Shown: positions 39,816-48,801, counted from the stretch's first letter. The stretch is DNA of 53,698 nt from an uncultured Bacteroidia bacterium (GCA_902801885.1 CADCJX010000016.1:1-53698); one strand, 5' to 3'. Numbers and translations are program-made. Notes: generated by a model from the letters alone, not told the origin.

Positions 39816-41011
39816 TGAAGAAGTTATTCTTAATCCTCGCGGTCCTGTTGCCCGTTTCGGCGGCAGGTTACGGGGATCATCGCGGGCATAATCTGGACTC
39901 GCTCGAAAGGATCACTTCACGTTTCACTCCCGGGAAGCTGGCTTCTGCTTCTCGTGATGAAAAAATAGAATATTCCCAGGCTTGCCGCCAGCTTGCCTGG
40001 GGATATCTCAATCTGGACGGTCCGAAGTGTACATATTATGCTCACCAGGCCATCGCAGTTGCTGAAGACCTTGGTGGACAGAACACAATCTTCGATATGT
40101 CCATCCTGATCGGCCAGTGTTTCTGGGCCAAGGAAGAATACGATAGTGCAAGGGTTTACTACGGCAGGGCAGGAGATGTCCTGTCAGAGATTGTCGCAAA
40201 TGGAATAGAAACAGATCCACATGAGATAGAGGCCATGCAGTCCAGGCTCTGGGGAACTCTCGGCAACTTCTACGCAGCCCAGGACTCTGTGGAACAATTC
40301 GTCTATTACTACGGCAAGGCAGGGGAGTTGTTCGAGAAGTGGGGATGGCTGGAGGATTGCTCGACCCTTCACTGCAACATCGCGGAGGTATATTCAGACT
40401 ACGGCGACTTCAAGTCCGCGGGGCCTGAATATGAAAGGGCCCTTGACCTCGCCCGTCAGTCCGGTGATTCCCTGATCATCGCCCGGGCTATGTACGGGAT
40501 TGGCCGCTACTACAAGGAAACCGGAAAGGTCGCCAAGGCGTTGAAATACCTGGCGGATGCCTATGAATATTTTGGGAATCATCCGAGGGAAGAGGTGAAC
40601 AACAGGGCTGACACCTTGGAAGCCATGAAGGATAGCTACAGGCTTCTATACCGCAACACCCGCCTCCTTGCGTCGGGTTCGATAATCCTTCTCCTGCTGG
40701 TCGGAGTGATCCTTCTCATCTTGAGGCGGTTCAAGCGGACTTCCGAAGAACTGTCGGCGGCTGAAGAGGCCTTGGATGAGACTGTCAAGGAATTAAGGCC
40801 CGGCAGCGGCAGGGAAGACGAAATCGTCCTTACTGACCGTGAACTCAGGATTGTTCACCTCCTTGTAGAAGGAAAGAGCACCAAGGAAATAGCCGATGAA
40901 ATCCACCTCGGCACCAACACGGTTCTCTGGTACCGGAAACGTATTTACTCAAAATTTGATGTGCATAGCGTTGCCGCCCTGACTGCAGAAGCGCTCCGCC
41001 GTGGAATATGA
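39815..41011 (+). CDS. Membrane-bound LuxR regulator with periplasmic TPR sensor
   Basis: 398 residues. Signal peptide or first helix (MKKLFLILAVLLPVSAAG), then four or more TPR-like helical hairpins outside the cytoplasm (about 40-270, e.g. CQCF-like WAKEEYDSARVYYGRAGDVL, SDYGDFKSAGPEYERALDLA, ETGKVAKALKYLADAYEYF). One membrane helix follows (about 285-305, SGSIILLLLVGVILLILRRF), then a short coiled coil and a C-terminal LuxR/GerE HTH (LTDRELRIVHLLVEGKSTKEIADEIHLGTNTVLWYRKRIYSKF). It should sense an envelope signal and act directly on DNA while membrane-tethered. Its target is unknown; autoregulation is suggested by the palindrome over its promoter. Confidence 0.87.
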   Translation: MKKLFLILAVLLPVSAAGYGDHRGHNLDSLERITSRFTPGKLASASRDEKIEYSQACRQLAWGYLNLDGPKCTYYAHQAIAVAEDLGGQNTIFDMSILIGQCFWAKEEYDSARVYYGRAGDVLSEIVANGIETDPHEIEAMQSRLWGTLGNFYAAQDSVEQFVYYYGKAGELFEKWGWLEDCSTLHCNIAEVYSDYGDFKSAGPEYERALDLARQSGDSLIIARAMYGIGRYYKETGKVAKALKYLADAYEYFGNHPREEVNNRADTLEAMKDSYRLLYRNTRLLASGSIILLLLVGVILLILRRFKRTSEELSAAEEALDETVKELRPGSGREDEIVLTDRELRIVHLLVEGKSTKEIADEIHLGTNTVLWYRKRIYSKFDVHSVAALTAEALRRGI

Positions 41012-41026
41012 TATCCTGACAGGCCC

Positions 41027-42205
41027 TTACAAACTGTAGGCTGTGAGTGAGGCCAGGGCGTGACGGTAGTCACGCTCGGCTTCGAGGGTGGATTCCAGGG
41101 CTTCGTAATACAGGTCGATTTCAACCAGGTAGTCTATCATCGAGATTTCTCCCTTGGAAAGGGCGGACAGGAGGAATTCACGGCTGTCCGTGTCTTTCAG
41201 GGATATCCGCATCATCTCGGAGTTCTCTTTCATCGAATATGCCTTCGCATACTGGTTCCTCAGGTCGAAGAGGAACTCCTGTTCAGCGGCATTCCGTCTT
41301 TCCTTGGCTGCAGTCAATCTTGCCCGTGACTGACGGATCTTGTTCCCCGCGCTCCACAGAGGGATATTGACCCCGACAGTCACTCCGCGGAACTTCTCCT
41401 GGGTCCTGATTTCGCTCATGTAGCCGACCGCCAGCTCCGGAAGGCGGGAAGCCTTGTCTATCGCGAGCTGCCGGTCCTCAAGCTCAACTTGCTTTCTGAC
41501 ATAGGCGAGCAGCGGACTTCTCTGGGAGGCATCGTCAAACCAAGTCTCGAAATCTCCCGGGATGGAATCCTCAAGGTCATAGGAGAGGGCTTCGAAATCA
41601 ATCTCCTTTCCTCCGTTGAATGAACGCAGGGTCGTCATGAGGGTCTGCCTTTCAACTTCCGTCCTGTTGGCCTCTCCTTGAACTGCTGTAAGGTGGATCC
41701 TGGCCTTGTTCAGGTCCAGCACGGTCGACTCTCCTGCCTTCATCCTCTTCTCATAGGAACTTACCAGGGTGTTTGATTGCGTCAGATGGGTTTTGAGTTC
41801 AGACAGGATGGTATTGCAGTAGATGAGGTCTATGCAGGCCTGTTTTGCCTCCAGGAGTACTGCCTGGCGTTCAGTCTTGTACTTGAGTGAGGCGAGTTCT
41901 CCTATTCTTTCAGCCTTGCCGGCTTTCATTCCGGTGAGCGTCGGGATGTCGAAAGCCTGGCTGACCCTCAGGTCATGGCGGCCTCCTAAGTTTTCAGCTC
42001 CCCAGAGATAGTTGAATTCGACCTCGGGATTGGCAAGGATTGTCTCGGCCTTCCCGGCAAGTCGCTCCGCTTCTACCTCTGCTGCAGCAGCCTTCAGCCC
42101 AGGATTGTTCTTCTCAATCTCCCTTAACACGTTCTTCACCGTACTTTGACCAAAACTATAGATAGATGCTTGTACTGCTATTACTATTAGTAAAATATGT
42201 TTCAT
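41027..42205 (-). CDS. TolC-family outer membrane efflux protein
   Basis: 392 residues from ATG 42205; upstream in-frame codons cross the repeat element and are rejected. Signal peptide (ending YSFGQ), then two outer-membrane-efflux-protein repeats rich in long helices: NPGLKAAAAEVEAERLAGKAETILANPEVEF and SRLPELAVGYMSEIRTQEKF, with VGVNIPLWSAGNKIRQSRARL typical of the second. It forms the trimeric outer-membrane channel for the RND pump encoded just upstream in the same direction. A 124-bp inverted-repeat element lies between the two genes and may change its expression relative to the pump. Confidence 0.88.
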   Translation of the reverse strand: MKHILLIVIAVQASIYSFGQSTVKNVLREIEKNNPGLKAAAAEVEAERLAGKAETILANPEVEFNYLWGAENLGGRHDLRVSQAFDIPTLTGMKAGKAERIGELASLKYKTERQAVLLEAKQACIDLIYCNTILSELKTHLTQSNTLVSSYEKRMKAGESTVLDLNKARIHLTAVQGEANRTEVERQTLMTTLRSFNGGKEIDFEALSYDLEDSIPGDFETWFDDASQRSPLLAYVRKQVELEDRQLAIDKASRLPELAVGYMSEIRTQEKFRGVTVGVNIPLWSAGNKIRQSRARLTAAKERRNAAEQEFLFDLRNQYAKAYSMKENSEMMRISLKDTDSREFLLSALSKGEISMIDYLVEIDLYYEALESTLEAERDYRHALASLTAYSL

Positions 42206-42230
42206 AATAATTAAGGTATGATTATTATTC

Positions 42231-42354
42231 GATGACAGACATTTGACAAAGCGGACATGGCCGCCCTCGGCCAAAGAGAGGGAGGGGCCCGCTTGCAAAG
42301 CAAGTGGGAGGGGTGAGCGAAGCGAACCGTCCGCGGAGGCAAATGTCTGTCATC
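42231..42354. repeat. 124-bp palindromic element inside the efflux operon
   Basis: A 15-bp perfect terminal inverted repeat (42231-42245, beginning GATGACAGAC, with 42340-42354) encloses GCGGAC/GTCCGC and a central hairpin CCCGCTTGC-AAA-GCAAGTGGG with one wobble pair. It fills nearly the whole czcA-tolC gap, ending 4 nt after the czcA stop. It has no coding capacity, so it is either a REP/MITE-like element or a very strong attenuator. Confidence 0.7.
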
Positions 42355-42358
42355 ATGA

Positions 42359-45300
42359 TCATTTCTTTCTAGTGATAAGGAACATGACGGGGATGACGAA
42401 ACCATTCAAGAGTGTGGAGGAGAGGAGGCCGCCGAGGATGACTTTTGCCATTGGCGACTGTATCTCGTTGCCAGGCAGGCTTCCTCCAAGTGCCAGCGGC
42501 AGGAGGGCTAAGGCTGAGGTTACCGCAGTCATAATGATTGGATTGAGCCTGTCGAGGGAACCGGTCATGACTGTCTCGACAGGGGAGTAACCCTGTGAAG
42601 CAAGGACATTGTAGCGGTCGATCAAGAGCATGCCGTTTCTCGTGGCTATCCCGAAAAGGGAAATGAAACCGATGATGGAAGGGATACTCATGACCCCTCC
42701 GGTGAAGAAGATGGTTACAACGCCTCCGATGAGAGCCAGAGGCAGGTTCAGAAGCACGATGAAGCTCTGACCTGCATTCTTGAACTCTCCGAAAAGCAGC
42801 ATGAAGATTATGAATATGCTTAATATGCTCACGAGCGCTATTGTCCTCGATGCCCTTTCCTCGCTCTCGAACTGTCCTCCGAATTCAACCCTGTACCCTT
42901 CAGGCAGGGTGACGTGCTCATCGATCTCTTCCTTTATCGAGGCTACTGCCTTTGCCAGTTCTCCGCCCGTGGCATTGCAGGAAACAACGAGCTTGCGGCT
43001 CAGGTTCTCTCGGTTGATGGTGTTGGGACCGGCAGAAGAGACCACGTCAGCCACATAGCTGAGCGGAACCTTGGCTCCCGAAGGAGTGTCCAGCATGAGA
43101 TCCTGGATCCTTTCCATCGTGGAACGGGCGTCGTCCTTGACTTTGAGGGTAAGGTCGAAGGAGCGGTTGCCTTCGTAGACGGTGGAGACCCTCTCTCCTT
43201 CGAGCATAACCTTCACGAATTCGGCAAACTCCGGTATCGTGATTCCATAGCGTGAAAGCATCTCCCTTTTCGGGATTATGTTGAGCTCCGGCCTCTCGAC
43301 CTGCTGCTCGACATTGATGTCCGCAATACCTTCTACTTCGGAAATGGCAGCCTTGATCTCCTGGCCGATTGAGTGCATCTTGTTTAGATCCGTCCCGAAG
43401 ACCTTGATGGCAATATTCGACTGTGTTCCTGACAGCATTGCATCTATCCTGTGTGAGATAGGGCCACCTATTTCAATATTCACTCCAGGTAGAACCGAGA
43501 GTTTTTCGCGTACTTCTTCAGTGAGTGCATGCTTGCTTCTTCCCTTTAGTTCAAAGGGACACTCGAACTCAGAACAGTTCACTCCGAACGCATGTTCATC
43601 GAGTTCTGCACGGCCGGTTTTACGGCCGACTGTAATTATCTCCGGGATACTCATGAGGATCTCCTCAGCCTGGAGCCCGAGCTTGTCGGATTCTTCAAGT
43701 GATATTCCTGGAACCGAGCTCATGGCGATGGTGAAAGACCCTTCGTTGAAAGCCGGGAGGAAACTTCGGCCGAGGGAGAAGAACATGACCAGCGCTGCGA
43801 CCAGCAGGCAGGCGAATGTGCCTATGACGGCCTTCCGGTGCCTAAGTGCCCAGTCCAGCGCCTTGGCATAGTGCTTCTTAAGCCAGGACGCCACCGGCGC
43901 CTCTTTCTCGTCACGAACGGCATTTCCAGTAGCTTCATGTGCCAAAAGATAGGAACTCAGGACAGGAGTTACGGTGAGTGCAACCAGGGTGGATGTGACC
44001 AGGGAGATGATGAAGGTAATGCCGAGGGGCTTCAGCATGCGCCCTTCCATGCCTGACAGAAAGAACAACGGCAGGAAACTCGCGATGATGATCAAGGTCG
44101 AATTGAGCATCGGCATCCTGACCTCCTTCGAAGCTTCGTAGACCACTTGGAGGACGCTCCTTCCACGGGACTGCCGTAGACGCTTGAAGACATTCTCCAC
44201 ATCGACTATGGAATCATCCACAAGAGAACCGATTGCGATAGCTATTCCTCCGAGGCTCATGGTGTTGATGGTAAGTCCCAGGAACCTCATGGCAAGGAGG
44301 GTGATCACAATCGAAAGCGGGATCGAGACCAGTGAAATCAGGGTGGTCCTCCAGTTCATAAGGAATATGAACAGGACCAGGACTACGAAGATACCACCCT
44401 CGACGAGAGACTTCTTGACATTGTTGATCGACCCATCGATGAAGCGGGACTGCCGGAAGATCTCCGAATTGACCTTGACGTCCGAAGGAAGCCTTGTGCT
44501 GATGTCATCAAGGGCCTTGTCAAGGTTTCTAGTGAGTTCCAGGCTGTTGGTCGCAGGCTGCTTCGTGACGGTCAGGATGACGGCCTGCCTGCCATCGTTC
44601 GAGGCAAGTCCGAGGACGGGAGTCTTCGGGCCTATCTTCACGTCTGCTATCGCTTCCAAGGTGACCGGACTTCCGTTTTTCGAGGTTTTGACGACGGCCT
44701 TCTTCATCTCTTCTATATCAGAGGTAGAAAGAACCCCTCGGACTATGTATTCGTTGCCATATTCATACAAAGTACCTCCGGCGGCATTCTGGTTCATGCC
44801 TTTGACGGCATAGATGACCTCGTCCATGGTCACCCCGTAATGGCGCATACGTCCCGGATCCATGAGGATCTGGTATTCCTTGATGTCCCCTCCGGTGACT
44901 GCTACCTGGGCGACACCCCCGGTCGAGAGGAGTCTCGGCCTGATCGTCCAGTCCGCCAGTGTCCTGAGATCCTCCATAGAGGTGGTATCTGCAGTAAGGC
45001 CTATTATCATCAGTTCACCGAGGATTGATGCCTGTGGGCCGAGGGTCGGCCTGCCCACATTCCCGGGGAATTCGTCGCCGACCATTGCGATCTTCTCGCT
45101 CACGATCTGGCGTGCCCTGTAGATGTCGGTACCCCAGTCGAATTCCACGTTCACTATGGAAAAACCGGTACTGGATGATGAACGTACCCGGCGGACGTTG
45201 GTCGCTCCGTTGATGGCTGTCTCGATAGGGAAGGTTACCAGCCTTTCGACCTCTTCCGGGGCCATTCCTTCCGCTTCCGTCATTACAACTACCGTCGGGG

Positions 45301-45457
45301 CGTTGAGGTCAGGGAAAACATCCACTTCAGTGTGGATCGTTGAATATATTCCCGCGACAAGGCAAATGAAGGCGATCACCAGTACAGCCACCCTGTTGTT
45401 AAGCGAGAAACGTATGATCCCGTTCAGGAGACCATTTTCATGCTGGATCTGTTCCAT
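42359..45457 (-). CDS. Heavy-metal RND efflux pump, CzcA/CusA family
   Basis: 1032 residues with twelve transmembrane helices, two large periplasmic loops and the expected RND length. N-terminal RFSLNNRVAVLVIAFICLVAG and EVDVFPDLNAPTVVVMTEAEGMAPEEVE are the heavy-metal-efflux opening. GGIAIAIGSLVDDSIVDVENVFKRL is the TM4 motif with the acidic residues of the proton relay. The pump exports a cation, driven by protons, through the adaptor and TolC-type partners of the operon. Which metal is not clear: the TM4 signature is neither a classical copper/silver nor a classical cobalt/zinc/cadmium motif by eye. Confidence 0.9.
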   Translation of the reverse strand: MEQIQHENGLLNGIIRFSLNNRVAVLVIAFICLVAGIYSTIHTEVDVFPDLNAPTVVVMTEAEGMAPEEVERLVTFPIETAINGATNVRRVRSSSSTGFSIVNVEFDWGTDIYRARQIVSEKIAMVGDEFPGNVGRPTLGPQASILGELMIIGLTADTTSMEDLRTLADWTIRPRLLSTGGVAQVAVTGGDIKEYQILMDPGRMRHYGVTMDEVIYAVKGMNQNAAGGTLYEYGNEYIVRGVLSTSDIEEMKKAVVKTSKNGSPVTLEAIADVKIGPKTPVLGLASNDGRQAVILTVTKQPATNSLELTRNLDKALDDISTRLPSDVKVNSEIFRQSRFIDGSINNVKKSLVEGGIFVVLVLFIFLMNWRTTLISLVSIPLSIVITLLAMRFLGLTINTMSLGGIAIAIGSLVDDSIVDVENVFKRLRQSRGRSVLQVVYEASKEVRMPMLNSTLIIIASFLPLFFLSGMEGRMLKPLGITFIISLVTSTLVALTVTPVLSSYLLAHEATGNAVRDEKEAPVASWLKKHYAKALDWALRHRKAVIGTFACLLVAALVMFFSLGRSFLPAFNEGSFTIAMSSVPGISLEESDKLGLQAEEILMSIPEIITVGRKTGRAELDEHAFGVNCSEFECPFELKGRSKHALTEEVREKLSVLPGVNIEIGGPISHRIDAMLSGTQSNIAIKVFGTDLNKMHSIGQEIKAAISEVEGIADINVEQQVERPELNIIPKREMLSRYGITIPEFAEFVKVMLEGERVSTVYEGNRSFDLTLKVKDDARSTMERIQDLMLDTPSGAKVPLSYVADVVSSAGPNTINRENLSRKLVVSCNATGGELAKAVASIKEEIDEHVTLPEGYRVEFGGQFESEERASRTIALVSILSIFIIFMLLFGEFKNAGQSFIVLLNLPLALIGGVVTIFFTGGVMSIPSIIGFISLFGIATRNGMLLIDRYNVLASQGYSPVETVMTGSLDRLNPIIMTAVTSALALLPLALGGSLPGNEIQSPMAKVILGGLLSSTLLNGFVIPVMFLITRKK

Positions 45458-45460
45458 GGC

Positions 45461-46600
45461 CTAATGATTATGGGTGTGACCGGCAGGAACAGACGCGACT
45501 CCGGCAAGTTTCACATGTACCGCGCCTTCCACGACGATTGTCTCTCCTTCTTCAAGTCCCCTGAGGACAGGAATCCTGATCCCGTCAGATGTTCCCAGGG
45601 CAACTTCGCGACGTAAGAAATCGCCGTCGTCATCCTTGACGAACACATAGTTCACTCCCTGGTCTTCGACCACCGCTTTGACTGGAACAGTGATGCAGGG
45701 CTCGGATCCGGAAGACTGGAGGAAGACTTCGACGTAGGATCCTGGGACAAAGTCTCCCTTGTTGTCGAACTCGAAGGTCACGGGGATGAAGAAATCTCCG
45801 TCGGATGCCCTTCCATAGCTGGTAAGGCGTCCTCCAAGATCCTTGAGGCTGTAGACCTTGTCACTGTAGGATGTTACGAAGTTTGCATCGCGTATCTGGC
45901 CGAGCTTCCCGAAATACTTCTCTGAGAGGTCCGCCCTAAGCTTCAGTCTCCTGTTCTGGCTGACCGTAGCTATCGGAGCCCCGGTTTCGACAAAGTCTCC
46001 GCTCCTTACATTCAGGCTCTTTATGAAACCGGAGAGAGGGGAGGTGACCACGATCGATCCTGAAGCCCCGGAACCGGCCGTGAGTGCCTCGTATTCTGCC
46101 TTGGCGTACTCGTATTCCAATCTGCTCTGGTCCAGGTGACTCTCGCTGACAATATTGTCCTTGCTGAGCTGCAGGTCACGTTCGTATTCCTTCTTGGCGG
46201 TTTCATAAGTGATCCTTGCCTTTGCGAGCCTGTCTCCGGAACCGATGTCCCTGGATGAAATGGAGGCTATCCGGCCTCCTTTTCCGACAGGTGATCCTTC
46301 ACTCAATCCGGCCATGTTCACAATACCTTCGCTCTTGGCTACGACTGTCATTTCGTCGCCGGTTGAAGAAGCGATCTGTCCGCTGGTACGGATGACCTCG
46401 CTGAATTCTGTCCTGGCCACAGTGTCAGTTATTATACCGAGAGCTGCCTGGCGTTCCGGGCTTATCTTTACCGCGCCGTCGTGAACATGCTCCTCGCTTT
46501 CGTGTTCGCCTTCATGTTCGTGCTCATGCCCATGATTATGCTGCCCGCATCCATTCAGGATGGTGCAGACTGCCATTATAATGAAAAGGTTTCGTGTCAT
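45461..46600 (-). CDS. RND periplasmic adaptor (CusB/CzcB family), His-rich
   Basis: 379 residues with a lipoprotein signal (CTILNGCGQ, lipidated Cys18). Immediately after it is a histidine/glutamate-rich segment with many HE and EH pairs (about 20-43), which is probably a metal-binding tail. The rest is a membrane-fusion protein: barrel-sandwich halves on either side of an alpha-helical hairpin (AKARITYETAKKEYERDL, NIVSESHLDQSRLEYEYAKAEYEAL) and a beta-barrel domain. It joins the CzcA-type pump to the TolC-type channel. The pump gene starts 3 nt downstream of its stop. The extreme C-terminus (GHTHNH) is His-rich again. Confidence 0.9.
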   Translation of the reverse strand: MTRNLFIIMAVCTILNGCGQHNHGHEHEHEGEHESEEHVHDGAVKISPERQAALGIITDTVARTEFSEVIRTSGQIASSTGDEMTVVAKSEGIVNMAGLSEGSPVGKGGRIASISSRDIGSGDRLAKARITYETAKKEYERDLQLSKDNIVSESHLDQSRLEYEYAKAEYEALTAGSGASGSIVVTSPLSGFIKSLNVRSGDFVETGAPIATVSQNRRLKLRADLSEKYFGKLGQIRDANFVTSYSDKVYSLKDLGGRLTSYGRASDGDFFIPVTFEFDNKGDFVPGSYVEVFLQSSGSEPCITVPVKAVVEDQGVNYVFVKDDDGDFLRREVALGTSDGIRIPVLRGLEEGETIVVEGAVHVKLAGVASVPAGHTHNH

Positions 46601-46681
46601 ATGAATTGTTGGTTATCAATTGAATACGTCAATAATACCCCCTCTTCCCAAAGGGAGTACTGATAGGTAATCAAATGATGA

Positions 46682-47053
46682 TCAACAATTTATCCGCCAC
46701 GCTAGGATAGGTGGGGAAGACGATGCTGCCAGATAAGTCTGGGAATGCAAGCTGGAGAAAGAAATAGTTTTGTAGGCCACGGGAATCCTGATGACAGGAA
46801 CGGTCATGGCGAAGAAATCAATCCTGACGTCATCCGAAGGGACATACTTCTCGTGAGAGACGCAATGATTCTCTTCTTCTTCCTGGTTGGGGTCGGAATG
46901 CATGGTGTGCTCGTCATCGCAGCATCCGTCCAGGACACAGACTTCGTGCACCAGGCAGATCATGGCCTGGTGATGATGATGCGGGACAGCCATGGTGAAC
47001 AGGACTGTCAGCATCGCCATCATTGTCGGAATTATTGCGATTCTTCTAAGCAT
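46682..47053 (-). CDS. Small Cys/His-rich exported protein heading the efflux operon
   Basis: 123 residues from ATG 47053 (a codon at 47080 would precede the promoter; ATG 47023 is an alternative). A hydrophobic N-terminal helix (IPTMMAMLTVLFTMAV) looks like a signal peptide or anchor. It is followed directly by HHHH and then CLVHEVCVLDGCC, DDEHTMH and an acidic NQEEEENHC stretch, a clear potential metal-binding region. The C-terminal part is hydrophobic/aromatic without known motifs. I do not recognise a characterised family. Its place at the head of the adaptor-pump-channel operon suggests a periplasmic metal sensor, buffer or chaperone. This is inference. Confidence 0.65.
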   Translation of the reverse strand: MLRRIAIIPTMMAMLTVLFTMAVPHHHHQAMICLVHEVCVLDGCCDDEHTMHSDPNQEEEENHCVSHEKYVPSDDVRIDFFAMTVPVIRIPVAYKTISFSSLHSQTYLAASSSPPILAWRINC

Positions 47054-47058
47054 CCGTA

Positions 47059-47066
47059 CAAAAATA
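47059..47066 (-). promoter_or_regulatory. -7 promoter element of the efflux operon
   Basis: Minus-strand TATTTTTG matches the consensus exactly and lies 5 nt before the ATG at 47053, so the operon mRNA would be almost leaderless. It is divergent from the resB promoter 22 nt away. Confidence 0.55.
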
Positions 47067-47088
47067 GTAAAAAGAATCACATTTTACC

Positions 47089-47096
47089 TATCTTTG
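47089..47096 (+). promoter_or_regulatory. -7 promoter element of resB-ccsA
   Basis: TATCTTTG is an exact match, 27 nt before the ATG at 47124; the predicted leader is about 24 nt. Confidence 0.6.
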
Positions 47097-47123
47097 TGCG
47101 AACTTAAAATACAACGAAAAGAC

Positions 47124-48017
47124 ATGTCTTTATTCTCCAAACCCTGGAAACTGTCATCAGGCTTCATCTTCGGAGGAGTGCTTGTGTTGGTCGGTTTCCT
47201 TTTGCAAATCCTTGTCGGACCGGTCAGGTGGTCCCTTTTGGCCTCACCTGTCAACCTGGTCCTTTTGGTGCTTTTCATAGCATTTCTGTTCTTGGCCTAT
47301 GCCATGAAGGGCAAGGTCACTTTCTTTGCCTGGCTCGGTTCCTCTGCCGCTGCAGTTCCGTCCATCGCATGTACCCTGCTGATGACCATGATCATGGGTC
47401 TTACCGCCCAGATCCCTGAAAGGGGCTGGCTTGGCAACATGGTCACCTTCTGGCCTTTCGTGCTATGCTATGTCTGGTTGACAGCAGTCGTAGGCCTGGT
47501 GGCTGTCAATCACATCTGCCGTCTGTCCAGTTCATGGAAGGAAATCCCCGCCGTCCTGAACCATCTCGGCCTTTTCATCACCCTTGTCTGTGCGACCTTA
47601 GGAAGTGCTGACAAACAGGATCTTGAAATGATGCTCAAGGAAGGTGGGAGCCAGACGGTCGCTTCCCGAGAGGATGGAACAACCGTTCAGACAGGTCTGT
47701 CAGTACGTCTGAACGATTTCACCATGGAAACCTATCCCAGCGGCATGCCCAAGCGCTTTGCCTCCGATGTCGTCGTCACCTCAAAGTCCGGGAAGGAGAT
47801 TCCCGGAGTGATCGAGGTCAACAAACCTATGGAGGTCGACGGATGGAAGATGTACCAGTACGGTTACGATGAAGAAGCCGGTACCGAAAGTACTGTCAGT
47901 ATCCTTCAGCTTGTCAAGGATCCCTGGCTTCCATTTGTCTATGCAGGAATATTCATGATGCTTGCCGGAGCTTTCCTCATGATGATCGTTGGTTTTAAAA
48001 GGGAGGAAACAAAATGA
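47124..48017 (+). CDS. ResB/CcsB-like cytochrome c biogenesis protein
   Basis: 297 residues from ATG 47124; earlier in-frame codons precede the promoter. The protein has four membrane helices (about 10-30, 40-60, 75-95, 110-130), a periplasmic domain after about 160 and a last helix near the C-terminus. VGPVRWSLLASPVNL and EVNKPMEVDGWKMYQYGYDEE are ResB-like blocks, the latter including the conserved region that contacts apocytochrome. It forms with CcsA the System II haem lyase that attaches haem to CXXCH cytochromes in the periplasm. It overlaps ccsA by 4 nt (ATGA). No cytochrome or nitrite reductase gene is next to it. Confidence 0.88.
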   Translation: MSLFSKPWKLSSGFIFGGVLVLVGFLLQILVGPVRWSLLASPVNLVLLVLFIAFLFLAYAMKGKVTFFAWLGSSAAAVPSIACTLLMTMIMGLTAQIPERGWLGNMVTFWPFVLCYVWLTAVVGLVAVNHICRLSSSWKEIPAVLNHLGLFITLVCATLGSADKQDLEMMLKEGGSQTVASREDGTTVQTGLSVRLNDFTMETYPSGMPKRFASDVVVTSKSGKEIPGVIEVNKPMEVDGWKMYQYGYDEEAGTESTVSILQLVKDPWLPFVYAGIFMMLAGAFLMMIVGFKREETK

Positions 48018-48796
48018 GTTGGGATTCTTTCATATGGTTCGCCGCAGTATCGGTGATTCTTTGGGCGGTAGGTTCCATCCTGGCATGGACCGGTAACAAG
48101 AGGACGGCAGCAATGTCCATCTACGGACTTGGAATCGCAGTGTTCTTCGCCTTCATCCTTGCAATGTGGATATCCCTCGAGCGTCCCCCGCTCCGTACGA
48201 TGGGGGAGACAAGGCTCTGGTACTCCTTCTTCCTTGCAGTGGCAGGCATGATAGTCTACAGCCGCTGGAAATACAAGTGGATCCTTTCTTTCAGCACCAT
48301 AATGGCCCTGGTCTTCATCATTGTGAACCTCATGAAGCCGGAGATCCATTCAAAGGCCATTATGCCTGCACTTCAGAGTCCATGGTTCGCTCCCCATGTG
48401 ATCGTGTACATGTTCTCTTATGGTGTGCTAGGAGCCGCTACTCTCATGGCTCTGTACATCCTGATATTCAAGAAAGGACAGGAGACGTCCGATGACATGG
48501 CCACCGCCGACAACCTGGTTGCCACAGGCATGGCTTTCCTCACCTTCGGCATGCTCTTCGGAGCACTCTGGGCACAGGAGGCATGGGGAACCTATTGGGG
48601 TTGGGATCCCAAGGAGACCTGGGCTGCCATCACCTGGATGGCCTATCTGCTCTACATCCATTTCAGGATTGCAAGACCCAAGGACCATCAGACCGCAATG
48701 TGGATCCTCCTGCTGGCTTTCATCTGCCTGCAGATCTGCTGGTGGGGAATAAACTACCTTCCTTCAGCACACGCCACCTCGGTGCATGTCTATTAG
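48014..48796 (+). CDS. ccsA: CcsA cytochrome c biogenesis protein
   Basis: 260 residues with about eight membrane helices. The WWD haem-handling domain is present as WGTYWGWDPKETWAAITW, together with conserved histidines in APHVIVYMFSYG and SAHATS near the C-terminus. It exports haem and, with ResB, joins it to apocytochrome c in System II. The gene is coupled to resB by ATGA overlap. It converges on the C69 dipeptidase gene, with 5 nt between the stop codons. Confidence 0.93.
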   Translation: MSWDSFIWFAAVSVILWAVGSILAWTGNKRTAAMSIYGLGIAVFFAFILAMWISLERPPLRTMGETRLWYSFFLAVAGMIVYSRWKYKWILSFSTIMALVFIIVNLMKPEIHSKAIMPALQSPWFAPHVIVYMFSYGVLGAATLMALYILIFKKGQETSDDMATADNLVATGMAFLTFGMLFGALWAQEAWGTYWGWDPKETWAAITWMAYLLYIHFRIARPKDHQTAMWILLLAFICLQICWWGINYLPSAHATSVHVY

Positions 48797-48801
48797 GGGT
48801 G

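Noticed and set aside
46620-46670. CCC/GGG hairpin between the small Cys/His-rich gene and the adaptor gene
   Set aside because: The stem is only a few bp long with no T run, so a terminator inside the operon is not supported.
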